This document shows, in pieces, positions 34,318-42,884 of a DNA stretch of 64,000 bases. Location: the NCBI RefSeq assembly GCF_000341085.1, contig NZ_ANBA01000008.1, forward strand, positions 434,001 through 498,000, given 5' to 3'. Both the position numbers and the translations under genes were made by a program. How positions within the stretch are numbered: position 1 is the stretch's first letter; every line of letters begins with the position of its first letter. The DNA comes from Nocardiopsis ganjiahuensis DSM 45031 (lineage in GTDB: Bacteria > Actinomycetota > Actinomycetes > Streptosporangiales > Streptosporangiaceae). Below the pieces are notes generated by a model that saw nothing but the letters and a program-made list of their open reading frames with translations, ran no database searches and was not told the DNA's origin.

Positions 34318-35982
34318 CTAGGCGGTGTCCAGGAGTGACAGCTGTTGCCACTCCCCGATACCGCGTGCACCCCGAACGGTCTTGGGTGCGCTGGTCCCCC
34401 GCTTTCTCGTTCCCTTGGCCCGGGCACGCGCATCAGGTGCACGCTCCGAGTCGGGGTGGCGGGGTCCCTCACGCCCACGGGTCGCCGGTTCGGTCTGGAC
34501 GGTCCGAGGCCCGCACCCATCGCTCCGGTGGGTGCGGGGCGGTGCCGTCCGACGCCGGATCGGATACCCCTGAGCGCGCCGCCCGATCGCGATGCTCGCC
34601 GCATCGTGCCGGGAAGTCTTACGTTTCTTGCTGGTGGTGGGTCGTTGCCAGTGCTGGGCGCCCCACGTGCTGGTGTAGGCCGGATCCACCGCGATGATCG
34701 CGATCCCGGTCGCATCAGCCATGCTGACCAGCCGGGCACGGAGCTTGGCAGTGGGCATCCCCGAGATCAGCTGACGGAACCGCTTCTTGCGGCCGTGCCT
34801 CTCCCGACTCTTGGCATCAGAAAAGTCCAGATCCTCCACCGCGATCGCCTTGGCCTCACACGCCTGGGCCCAGCACAACAGCTGGGAGAGGGCGTGCCGG
34901 ATCTGGGCATCACGATGGGTCGCCGTACCGGACAGGTCATAAGAGAAGCGGCGCGGATCCCCGATCGGGTTGCCGTGGGCATCCAAGTGCCAGGCGGCCA
35001 GATGGTCAGCGTTCATATCCACACCCACCACACCCTCGGCGAGCGCAGCCTGGAGCGGGATCGCCGGGGCAGCGGGGATCTGCCAGGAGGCGGTCACATA
35101 CCAACGCCCCCGCTCCACGTCCCAGTGGACGCGGTAGGCCACCGCCCGATCCGCCTCCACCCGGTCGGCCCATTCCTGCCCCCAGTGCGCGAAAACCGCC
35201 GTGCCCGCGAGCACGTACCGGCTGTGCGGCGCGTTCGCCCACCCTGCCAACGGCGCGGGGAGTCTGATCGACACCTCCCCCTGAGGCGTGACGCGGATGG
35301 TCTCGTTCCCGCACCGCTTCCCCGACTCCCCGTCAGCCTGAAGAAATGACCGCTGGGCCTCCCACCGCTGACGCCACTGGGCCTCGGTGAGCCCAGCGGC
35401 ATCCAGGTGGTGGCGGTTGCGGGCCAGGTGTTTGCCGCCGCGCACCACACGCAGCCGACCGGCCTCGAAATCCGAGCGCACCGCGGCGAGCCGCTCCTCC
35501 AGAGCAGCCAGACGGCGGGACTTGGCATGCCACTCCCGCCTGGAACGGTAGCCACCCGGAGAACGCTTGGTGCCTTTCTCCCCCAGAGGCAACGACAACC
35601 GGTGGCGGAGCGTGGTAATGCCGGTTTCCAGGGTGTGCAGGTGCGCCACCTGGCTACGGCGGGCCAGCGCCCACTGATCATGGGTGGCCTTGGTGATCGC
35701 CCCCGCCCACCGCGACGACGACTCCGGCGTCAGCTGCCGTTTACGCGCCGACCAGGTGTGCCGACCGTGATCCGACCCATCCGCACACCGGGCTTTGAGA
35801 TCGGTCGAGGCCAGCGAGCCCAGATGGGCGCCGACCAGCCGCAGCACCTCCTCGTCGCGTCGGGTGAGGCCTTTGAGGCGGGTGCGCACGGCCACACCGG
35901 ACGGCCCCGGAGCCACATAGGGGTCCGCGATCGGCCGCGGGGCCTGCTTCTTGGTCTGTACCACCGGTTCGCTCACCCCCAC
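34318..35982 (-). mobile_element. tnpB: TnpB-like RNA-guided nuclease gene of an IS200/IS605-type element
   Basis: 554-residue TnpB-family protein, longer than the usual 400. RuvC catalytic residues are all present: Asp in GVVGVDMNADHLAAW, Glu in IAVEDLDFSDAK and Asp in RHDAASIAIGRRA. The zinc-finger cysteines normally lying between RuvC-II and III are absent: IAVDPAYTSTWGAQHW keeps the flanking DPAYTS motif but has no Cys. No tnpA transposase gene is nearby, so the element is non-autonomous. An omega-RNA, if made, would come from the 3' end near 34318 and read into the DyP fragment. TnpB-type nucleases cut at RNA-specified sites and promote element retention. Confidence 0.88.
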
Positions 35983-36227
35983 CCCTGTGGCTCGTTTGTG
36001 TGTTCGAAGGTAACGCTAGCCGCGTCCGGGGGCGTGTGTGGGGAAAACCGGGAAACTTCTCCGAGCGAGGTGGAGCCGCTTGGTGCTGGTCGGGATATTC
36101 CGTCACCAGTCACCAGCGGGAACGGGACGGGGTACTCACTCATGCACGTTCGTATGACCACGTCCGTGAACAGATAAGAACCCCGCGCGCGAAACCGAAG
36201 GAGCTCTCTCTCGCACACCCGAGCGTG
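35983..36227. other. Left flank of the TnpB element
   Basis: 245 bp without a gene, probably containing the left end of the element and the old spacer upstream of the intact chaperone gene's terminator region. Repeated CACCAG (36105 area) and moderately AT-rich stretches are visible, but no clear end repeat or target motif could be fixed. No similarity to DyP was seen. Confidence 0.4.
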
Positions 36228-36830
36228 TCAGTGGTGAGCGTCGTGGTCATCGTGTCCGCTGTGGTCGGGGGCGGGCCCGGTCATCTCCTGGACGGGGACC
36301 TCCACCTCCGCCTCGCTCCCGCTGGCGAAGGCCAGGGTCACCGTGACGGAGTCCCCGGCCGCGAGCGGTTCAGGGATGTCGTTGACCATCACGTGGTAGC
36401 CGCCGTCGACGAAGGTCGTGGTCCCGCCGACCGGAACCGGGATCTCGTCGACGACGCGCATCGCCCCGGCCCCGGACTCGGTGGTCTCGGTGTTGCACAG
36501 GTCGGCGTCGGGGGAAGCGCTGGTGTGCACACCGGTGACGGCGTCGGCGGTGGCGGCGGTGTTGGTGACCGCCAGGTAGACCACCCCCACCTCCGGGTTC
36601 GCGGGCTCCGGCATCCAGGCGTCCTCGATGAGCAGCGCCCCGCTCTGGGTGCTGCCCCGGTCGGCTGCGGCCGCCACGGGTTCAGGGACCGCGGGCTCCG
36701 AGGAACAAGAGGTGGCGAGCAGTGTCAGGGCCAGCGCCGACACCAGGGGCAGTCGCGGCGCGAACAGGGTTCTGGCCCGGGTTGGCATGTCCTGGATTGT
36801 CATGTTCAGGGTCCGCATGGTTGTGGTCAT
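36228..36830 (-). CDS. PCu(A)C-type copper chaperone, lipoprotein
   Basis: 200 residues. A signal sequence ends in a lipobox-like TLLATSC, so the protein is probably membrane-anchored outside the cell. The PCu(A)C fold is shown by IEDAWMPEPANPEVGVVYLAV, with AMRVVDEIPVPVGG and GGYHVMVNDIPEPL; a Met/His set and the His-rich tail HSGHDDHDAHH can bind Cu(I)/Cu(II). Such proteins load copper into cytochrome oxidase with Sco1. It is last in a minus-strand set with DyP and Sco1. ATG 36830 has AAGGAA; an earlier ATG exists at 36845. Confidence 0.92.
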   Translation of the reverse strand: MTTTMRTLNMTIQDMPTRARTLFAPRLPLVSALALTLLATSCSSEPAVPEPVAAAADRGSTQSGALLIEDAWMPEPANPEVGVVYLAVTNTAATADAVTGVHTSASPDADLCNTETTESGAGAMRVVDEIPVPVGGTTTFVDGGYHVMVNDIPEPLAAGDSVTVTLAFASGSEAEVEVPVQEMTGPAPDHSGHDDHDAHH

Positions 36831-36850
36831 GGTCGTTTCCTTCACGTCGG

Positions 36851-38101
36851 TTACCAGAGGTCGTGGGCGGGGTGGGGTTGGTTCTCGCGCACCGGTGGCA
36901 CCGCGAACACGGCGCTGCCCTCGTGGCGGATGTAGGTGTTGAGCGCGTCCCCGCCCTCGTCGAGTTCGCGCTGGACGGCGATGAAACCGGTCCGCGGGTC
37001 GGCCTGCCAGGCGGTGAACAGCAGCCCGGCCTCACGGCGCCCGCCCGACCAACCCAGGTCGTAGCTGGCCCCCCGCCGGAGCATGCGCGCGCCCAGGGTG
37101 CGTTCCGGGCTGGCCAGCCGGATGTGCGCGTTCACCGCGATGACCGGTTCCCCGTCGTCGCCCCGGGCCGCCAGGTCCGGCAGGGCGTCCTCCCGGTCAC
37201 CGCCCAGCGGCGCTCCGTCGGACAACCGGCGCCCCACCACCTGCTCGCGCTGGCGGGGGTCGAGGTCGAACCAGTCATCGAGGAGCATGCGGATGCGGCG
37301 CACCACCACGTACGTTCCGCCGTCCATCCAGGACGCGGCGCCGTCGGGGTGCGCGGCCAGGACCTGCGGGCCGAACTGCGCCTGGGCCGGGTCCGGGTTC
37401 ACCGTCCCGTCGATCTGCCCCATGAGGTTGCGCGGGGTGGCCGCGGGGTCGGTGGCCGTGGCCGCGGCCCGCTGGAACCCGGGCAGCGACCAGCGCACGA
37501 GGGCGTGCTCGCGGACCAGGCCCAGCAGGTGTTCCACCGCGGCGCTGACCACGAGCGGGTCCTCCGCGCCCACGTGCAGCATCAGGTCTCCCCCGCACAG
37601 GGCGGGGTCGAGGTCGTCGGAGGCGAACTCGGGCAGGTCCGCCAGCGGTTCGGGGCGGCGCTCGGCCAACCCGGCGCGCTCCAGCAGCGAAGCGCCCAGG
37701 CCGAGGGTGATCCCCAGCGAAGCAGGGTGCAGCCCTTGGGTGGGCGCTCCCTCGGCGATCTCGGCCAGCCCGTGTTCGTGCAGTTCCCGTGTTTGTTCGC
37801 CCCACAGCCGTAGCACCGTGCGGGCCTGTTCCGAAACCTGCTCGGGCCGTTCGGCCCGCAGGTCCACCGCCACCATGTGGACATGGGCGGGGGTCGGGGT
37901 CAGCAGCGCGGGCGGTCGCCCCTCCTCGGGGGCGGCCCTGCCCAGGCTCAGCTCCCGGGCCGGATCCCCCTGTGCCGGGCTGTCGCGTTCGACCAGACGA
38001 CCGGTGGCCAGGCCCGCCGCTCCCGCGACCCCCGCGATCCCGGCCGCGCCCAGTCCGGTGAGCAGCCCTCTGCGGGACACCCTTGCTTCATGAGCGTTCA
38101 C
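36851..38101 (-). CDS. Dye-decolorising (DyP-type) haem peroxidase, Tat-exported
   Basis: 416 residues. The N-terminus SRRGLLTGLGAAG is a twin-arginine signal, so the enzyme is exported folded with haem. The DyP hallmark GxxDG is present as NLMGQIDGTVN, and the proximal haem His lies in AVNAHIRLASP; LGWSGGRREAGLLFTAWQ follows. It is close to EfeB of the EfeUOB ferrous-iron system, but efeU/efeO are not in the window. It overlaps the Sco1-like gene (ATGA). A 3' duplicate lies at 34093. Confidence 0.93.
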   Translation of the reverse strand: MNAHEARVSRRGLLTGLGAAGIAGVAGAAGLATGRLVERDSPAQGDPARELSLGRAAPEEGRPPALLTPTPAHVHMVAVDLRAERPEQVSEQARTVLRLWGEQTRELHEHGLAEIAEGAPTQGLHPASLGITLGLGASLLERAGLAERRPEPLADLPEFASDDLDPALCGGDLMLHVGAEDPLVVSAAVEHLLGLVREHALVRWSLPGFQRAAATATDPAATPRNLMGQIDGTVNPDPAQAQFGPQVLAAHPDGAASWMDGGTYVVVRRIRMLLDDWFDLDPRQREQVVGRRLSDGAPLGGDREDALPDLAARGDDGEPVIAVNAHIRLASPERTLGARMLRRGASYDLGWSGGRREAGLLFTAWQADPRTGFIAVQRELDEGGDALNTYIRHEGSAVFAVPPVRENQPHPAHDLW

Positions 38102-38730
38102 AGCAGCTCCGCGAGCAGCACCGGCAGCAGCGGCGCGATCTGGTCGGCCTGGACACCTTCGGCGAACATGCCCGCCGCTTCACCCCCGGGCGTCAGGACC
38201 AGGATCCTGCCGCCGTGGGAGACCAGGTACTCACCCTCGGTCTCCTCGGGCGCCTCGATCGGGACGCCGTAGTCCCGGGCCGCCCGGACGGTGTCGTCCA
38301 CGTCGCCGCGCACCCCCTGGAAGCCGGGGTCGAACCGGTCCAGCCAGGAACGCAGCTGCTGGTCGGTGTCGCGTACGGGGTCGCTGCTCACCATCACCAC
38401 GTCGAACCCGTCCGCGTCGTCCCCGGCCTGCTCCAGGGCCAGGTCGATCTCGGCCATCGTCATGGGGCACACGTCCGGGCAGCTCGTGTAGCCGAAGAAC
38501 AGCAGGGTGAGGCGGTCGTCGGCGACGTCGGTGAAACCCCAGGGCTCACCGTCGACGGTGGCCAGTTCGATCCCGGAGGCGGCCATCGGCTGGTCCGAGA
38601 GGTCGAGGTAGTGCTCGGCCTCGGAGAGACCGGGGCCGCCGCAGGCGGTGGCGCCGAGCAGGACGGCGCCGACGGCAGCGGCGGCGGTGAGGGTACGGTT
38701 CCGGCGCGGGTTCGGGCGCTGGGTTCTCAT
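38098..38730 (-). CDS. Sco1/SenC-like copper-binding lipoprotein
   Basis: 210 residues. Lipoprotein signal MRTQRPNPRRNRTLTAAA with lipobox LLGATAC. Thioredoxin-fold Sco domain with the copper ligands CPDVC in FGYTSCPDVCP and the conserved His in YLVSHGGRI. It assembles the CuA centre of cytochrome oxidase or buffers copper at the membrane. ATG 38730 fits the signal peptide; 38793 is an unlikely longer start. Coupled to the DyP gene and followed by the chaperone gene, forming a copper/haem unit. Confidence 0.92.
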   Translation of the reverse strand: MRTQRPNPRRNRTLTAAAAVGAVLLGATACGGPGLSEAEHYLDLSDQPMAASGIELATVDGEPWGFTDVADDRLTLLFFGYTSCPDVCPMTMAEIDLALEQAGDDADGFDVVMVSSDPVRDTDQQLRSWLDRFDPGFQGVRGDVDDTVRAARDYGVPIEAPEETEGEYLVSHGGRILVLTPGGEAAGMFAEGVQADQIAPLLPVLLAELL

Positions 38731-38789
38731 GGGGTGGCTCCTCGCGGGACGGTGGTCTCGGTGGTCTCGGTGGTTCGGGGAGAGGCGGA

Positions 38790-39389
38790 TCACGCCGCCT
38801 CCCGCAGCAGCCGGGCCAGGTCACGGCGGCCTCGGGCCACCCGGGAGCGGACGGTGCCGATCGGAACGCCGGTGAGCTCGGCGGCCTCGGCGTAGGGCAC
38901 CCGCTGGACCTGGGTGAGGACGAAGGCCGTGCGCCGGTCCTCGGGGAGGTTCTCCAGCAGGGAGACCAGGGCGAGGTACTCGTCGAAGCGCCCCGGTTCG
39001 GCCGCTCCGGGGCCGAGCGCCCGCTCCCAGTCGTGGACCGGTTCCGTGCGGGGCGCGCGCTCCCGGCTGCGGTAGCGGTCGGCGACGGTGTGCCGGGCCA
39101 CGGACAGCAGCCAGGCCCGGACCGGGGCCCGCCCCGCGTAGCCCGGCAGCCCGCGCACGGCCCGGTGGAAGGTCTCCTGCGTGAGGTCCTCGACCCAGGC
39201 GGGATCGACCCGGCGCGCGATGTAGCGGGCCACGTCGGCCCGGGTGAGGGTGAACAGGGCGTCCATCGCGCCGGGCACGCCGGCTGCGGCGCGCAGGGCC
39301 AGCCGGGCCAGGTCGGGCCGGTGGTGTTCAGGGGTGCGGGCGACCGCCCGCCCGTCGCTGCAGGTCATGTGAGTCGTGCTTTCTGTCAC
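38790..39389 (-). CDS. ECF-family RNA polymerase sigma factor
   Basis: About 199 residues. Region 2 is seen in ADVARYIARRVDPAWVEDLTQETFHRAV and AWLLSVARHTVADRYR. Region 4 is LPEDRRTAFVLTQVQRVPYAEAAELTG followed by IGTVRSRVARGRRDLA. It lies 59 bp upstream of the Sco1-like gene on the same strand and likely drives it. No anti-sigma gene is adjacent. GTG 39389 and ATG 39368 are both possible starts; neither has a strong ribosome binding site. Confidence 0.9.
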   Translation of the reverse strand: MTESTTHMTCSDGRAVARTPEHHRPDLARLALRAAAGVPGAMDALFTLTRADVARYIARRVDPAWVEDLTQETFHRAVRGLPGYAGRAPVRAWLLSVARHTVADRYRSRERAPRTEPVHDWERALGPGAAEPGRFDEYLALVSLLENLPEDRRTAFVLTQVQRVPYAEAAELTGVPIGTVRSRVARGRRDLARLLREAA

Positions 39390-39658
39390 CGCCCGCGCGG
39401 TCGCCCGGCCGGGACCTGGCAGGCCGTCTCAGGACAGGCCACGGCTCAGGCCGGGGCGGCACCGAAGGAAAACGGCACAGTGCCCGCCCGGACCGGAGGG
39501 CCGGAAAGCCAGGAAGCCGGGGACCACGGGGTGTTCTGGGCAGGTGGCGCCCAAGGGGACGCCACGGGAACGCCGGAGGGCGGCCTGAGGAGACAGCGGG
39601 AAAGAGGGAGGCAGGGGACGCGCCCCCGCTTCAGGACCCTCGGATCACGGGACTCCGC

Positions 39659-40246
39659 TCAGGCGGCCGGCACGAACGGCGGTCCCCGCAGGACCCGGGA
39701 GTGGCGCAGATAGGGCGGACGCGACCGGGAGCGTTCGTCGGTGGCGGCGAACCTGACGGCGGTCGCCTCCCGAACGCTCGGGACCGCCCCGACCACCAGG
39801 AGCAACGGGATCAGCGAGAGCGCCATGAACCGCAGGAACGCGAAGAGGGCTTTCTCACCCAGGTGCAGCCACCACGCGCTGACCAGCGCCATCGCCAGGT
39901 GCACGGCGATCATCGCCCAGGCCGGCACGGGCTCCTGGACCAGCACCGTCCCGGTCTGACCGGCGTGTCCCAGCCCCAGGTGCCCCGAACCCGCGTCCTG
40001 GGTGTAGGCGAAGGTCACGTGCAGGGCGAGCTGCCCCCAGAGCATCCACGCGGCGAGCATCCAGTAGCTCTGCCGACGGCTCGACGCCGCCCACGCCATG
40101 GCGAAGACCACAGCCGTACCCAGCAGGAGGCCGACGACGGGCACGTCGTGCCCCGAGCTCACGGCGTGACCGATGGCGGACAGGCTCGCGCACACCAGGG
40201 TGAACACCCCGGCGCGCAGGGGTCGGCACTGCTCGCTCTCGGTCAT
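39659..40246 (-). CDS. Small polytopic membrane protein
   Basis: 195 residues with about five helices: TLVCASLSAIGHAVSSGHDV, VVGLLLGTAVVFAMAWAAS, YWMLAAWMLWGQLALHVTF, AMIAVHLAMALVSAWWLH and LSLIPLLLVVGAVPS. Several membrane-facing His residues suggest metal or haem handling. I recall similar proteins beside copper genes in Streptomyces. The C-terminal 30 residues are Arg-rich and cytoplasmic. Upstream of the ECF gene on the same strand, with a 269-bp gap in which I see no gene. Function unknown. Confidence 0.8.
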   Translation of the reverse strand: MTESEQCRPLRAGVFTLVCASLSAIGHAVSSGHDVPVVGLLLGTAVVFAMAWAASSRRQSYWMLAAWMLWGQLALHVTFAYTQDAGSGHLGLGHAGQTGTVLVQEPVPAWAMIAVHLAMALVSAWWLHLGEKALFAFLRFMALSLIPLLLVVGAVPSVREATAVRFAATDERSRSRPPYLRHSRVLRGPPFVPAA

Positions 40247-40382
40247 GGCCCCCACATCGTCGCACCTGTCCCCGCACCCGCGCCACAGGGGTCGGGCTCC
40301 GTCGGGGACGGGTCCGCGCGGGGTTGACGCGGCGGTCTCGACTATGCTCGATTCGTCCCCAGTGTGAGAACAGAGGTCGCCT

Positions 40383-41792
40383 GTGTCCGTCTCCCCGCTC
40401 GCCCTGTTGCACGAGTGGACCTCCCGTACCGACGGGGCCCCGCTCCGCGAGTTCGTGCTGGTCGGTACGGAAATCGATCTTTCCGCCCTGGAGGAGGGCG
40501 TGGTCCCCTCCGCCCGTGGGCTCGGTGCGACGGTCACGGTGCTCGGCGCCGCCGCCGAAGGGGCCGAACCCGCCGCTGTCCAGCGCCCGGACCGCATGTA
40601 CGCCCTGGTCGAGCGGACCGCGCCCGACGTGCTCCCCGAACTGGCTCTGCTGGTGGGCGACGAACACGTGGCGGCCGCCTTCGGCTCCGGTGCGCCCGGT
40701 GCCGAGAACCGTTCCTGGACCGTCCTGCGCGGCGGCCCCGACGGGGTCCCGTGGGCGCTGGCCGAACTCGGGGTGTGGCTCCGGGGCTGCTCGGCCGCCC
40801 TCACCCTGCCCGACGCACTGGCCGCCGCCCTGTCCGAACGGCTGGCCGGAACCGCCGACCGCCTGGAGGACCTGCTGCTGACCGCCCCGGTGGAGACCGA
40901 GGCGCGCGTGGTGCACAACCTGGACGCACCGCTGCTCACCCGCCTGCCCGAGGGACCGGTGGCCGAACTCACCCTGCACGCACCCCTGCGCGGCTACGAC
41001 CCGCAGGCACTGACCGCCCTGACGGAGCGGCTCTCTCCCGCCCGTGTGACCCTGGGAGTGCCGGGTTCATGGTCGGCGGAGGACCGTGACGAAGCCTCCC
41101 GATCCCTGGCCGCGGCCGGGGTGGAGGCCACCGCCCGCCCTGTCGCCGAGGGTTTCCCGCAACACGGCGGTCTGATCGAGTGGACCGCCCACGACCGGCA
41201 CTGCGCACTCACCTGCGGTGCCGACCTGACCGCACTCACCCGTACCGCCACCGCGCGCACAAGCCTGGAGCTGGGCCTGATCTTCCCCACCACCGTTTCA
41301 CCCGAACCCGCCACCGAAGACCTCACGGCCTCCCCCGAGGAGGACGGCTACCTGACCCGGGTGGCCGCCGAACTGGAGGCCTCCGGCTGGACCCTGGAGT
41401 ACGACGCGGGCGTCCACCGCGTGCACGGCAGCTTCACCAACCCGGTCCCGGTCGCCGCCCAGGTCGCCGAGCTGCTCGAGAAGCACGTCGACACCGTCCA
41501 CGTGCACGCCGAGGGCCCCAAGGGGTGGGCGCTCATCGTGTGGAACCGACCCAAGCTGCTGCTGGCCTCCGCACCCAGGGGAAGCGCCTGGCGCCTGTAC
41601 CGGGTCGATCCGCCCGCCACCCCCTCGTCCCGCCTGGGCGGCGGCGAGGGCCTGTCCCGTGTCGGCCTGCTGCGCACCAGCGCCCCGCTCCACCGGGTCC
41701 CGCACCGCGACGTGATCGCCTTCCTCGAGGACCTGGGCACCGACCACATCTCCCTCCTGGAGCAGGCCGGCCACCTCACCAAACCGCTCTGA
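40383..41792 (+). CDS. PLD-like protein without HKD catalytic motifs
   Basis: 469 residues, not matched confidently to a family. The first half has two segments shaped like phospholipase D repeats. Repeat 1 is LPELALLVGDEHVAAAFGSG, where HxK should be and is LPE; repeat 2 is HGGLIEWTAHDRHCALTCG followed by ADLTALTRTATARTSLELGLI, with HGG in place of HxK and GADLT in place of GSxN(L)T. The C-terminal half (about 320-469) is unassigned. No signal peptide. If correct, this is a catalytically dead PLD-fold scaffold. Confidence 0.65.
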   Translation: MSVSPLALLHEWTSRTDGAPLREFVLVGTEIDLSALEEGVVPSARGLGATVTVLGAAAEGAEPAAVQRPDRMYALVERTAPDVLPELALLVGDEHVAAAFGSGAPGAENRSWTVLRGGPDGVPWALAELGVWLRGCSAALTLPDALAAALSERLAGTADRLEDLLLTAPVETEARVVHNLDAPLLTRLPEGPVAELTLHAPLRGYDPQALTALTERLSPARVTLGVPGSWSAEDRDEASRSLAAAGVEATARPVAEGFPQHGGLIEWTAHDRHCALTCGADLTALTRTATARTSLELGLIFPTTVSPEPATEDLTASPEEDGYLTRVAAELEASGWTLEYDAGVHRVHGSFTNPVPVAAQVAELLEKHVDTVHVHAEGPKGWALIVWNRPKLLLASAPRGSAWRLYRVDPPATPSSRLGGGEGLSRVGLLRTSAPLHRVPHRDVIAFLEDLGTDHISLLEQAGHLTKPL

Positions 41793-41861
41793 CCGCCCCG
41801 GGCCCGTTGGCCGAGCGCCGCTGGCCGCCGACGGCAGGGGCTCACGCTAAAGTCAGTCCTC

Positions 41862-42827
41862 ATGCGGATTCTCGTGTTGGGCGGTACCTCGTTCGTCGGT
41901 CGGGCGATTGTTGACGACGCGTTGCGGGAGGGGCACGAGGTCACGCTCTTCAACCGGGGCCGGACCGGGCGGGACCTCTTCCCCCGTACGAAACTCCTCC
42001 TGGGCGACCGGGAGGAGGGCGACTACTCCGCCCTGGACGAGGGCGCCTGGGACGCGGTCGTCGACGTCAGCGGCTTCGTTCCCCGGCACGTACGCCAGGC
42101 CTCCGACACCCTCGGGGATCGGGTGGGGCGGTACCTGTTCATCTCCAGCAACGCCGCCTACGCGCCCGGGGCCGGTCTCTGGGCGGACGAGTCCGCTCCG
42201 CTGCGGGCCCCCGAGTGGACCACCGAGGCGATCGGCCGCGACACCTACGGCCCCCTGAAGGTCGCCTGCGAACAGGAACTGACCTCCCGCTACGGCAGGC
42301 GCGCCACGATCGTGCGGCCCGGGATGCTCGCCGGCCCCCACGACAACGTCAACCAGTTCACCTACTGGGTGCGCCGGGCCGCGCAGGGCGGAAAGGTCGT
42401 CCTGCCCGGCGACCCCGGCCAGCCGGTACAGCTCCTGGACGCCCGCGACCTGGCCCGGCTCGTGGTGCGGCTCCTCGAGGACGACCGCGAGGGCGAGTTC
42501 AACGCCATGGGCCCCGCCGAACCCCTCACCCTGCTCGAGATGCTCCGCACCTGCGCGCGGGCGGCCGGAAGCGAGATCGAACCGGTGCTGGTCCCGCCGG
42601 AGGCGATCATGGCCGCGTTCCCGCTGGTGCGACCCGACCGGGTGTGGGAGCAGTCCTTCCAGCGCGACTTCGGCAGGGCCCGGGCGGCCGGCCTGCCCTC
42701 GACCCCGCTGATCACCACCGCCGCTGACGTGCTGGCCTGGGACCGCGAACGGGGCGAGCCGCCGTTGGGCGTGGGCCCCTCCGCCGAGATCGAACGCACC
42801 CTGCTCTCCTACGTCCAGGGCCGCTGA
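41862..42827 (+). CDS. NAD-dependent epimerase/dehydratase (extended SDR)
   Basis: 321 residues. N-terminal Rossmann motif MRILVLGGTSFVGRAIVDDA, the strand RYLFISSNAAYAPG, and the catalytic YGPLK (YxxxK) with downstream RPGMLAGPHDNVNQF. It acts on a nucleotide-sugar or similar small substrate, unspecified. TAAAGT at 41848-41853 lies eight bases before the ATG, so the transcript may be leaderless or nearly so. Stands alone. Confidence 0.9.
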   Translation: MRILVLGGTSFVGRAIVDDALREGHEVTLFNRGRTGRDLFPRTKLLLGDREEGDYSALDEGAWDAVVDVSGFVPRHVRQASDTLGDRVGRYLFISSNAAYAPGAGLWADESAPLRAPEWTTEAIGRDTYGPLKVACEQELTSRYGRRATIVRPGMLAGPHDNVNQFTYWVRRAAQGGKVVLPGDPGQPVQLLDARDLARLVVRLLEDDREGEFNAMGPAEPLTLLEMLRTCARAAGSEIEPVLVPPEAIMAAFPLVRPDRVWEQSFQRDFGRARAAGLPSTPLITTAADVLAWDRERGEPPLGVGPSAEIERTLLSYVQGR

Positions 42828-42884
42828 CCAGGGCCGACCCGTCGGCCACGCCCGTCCCGGGGCACCGCCCCTTCGCTGCCCCCG

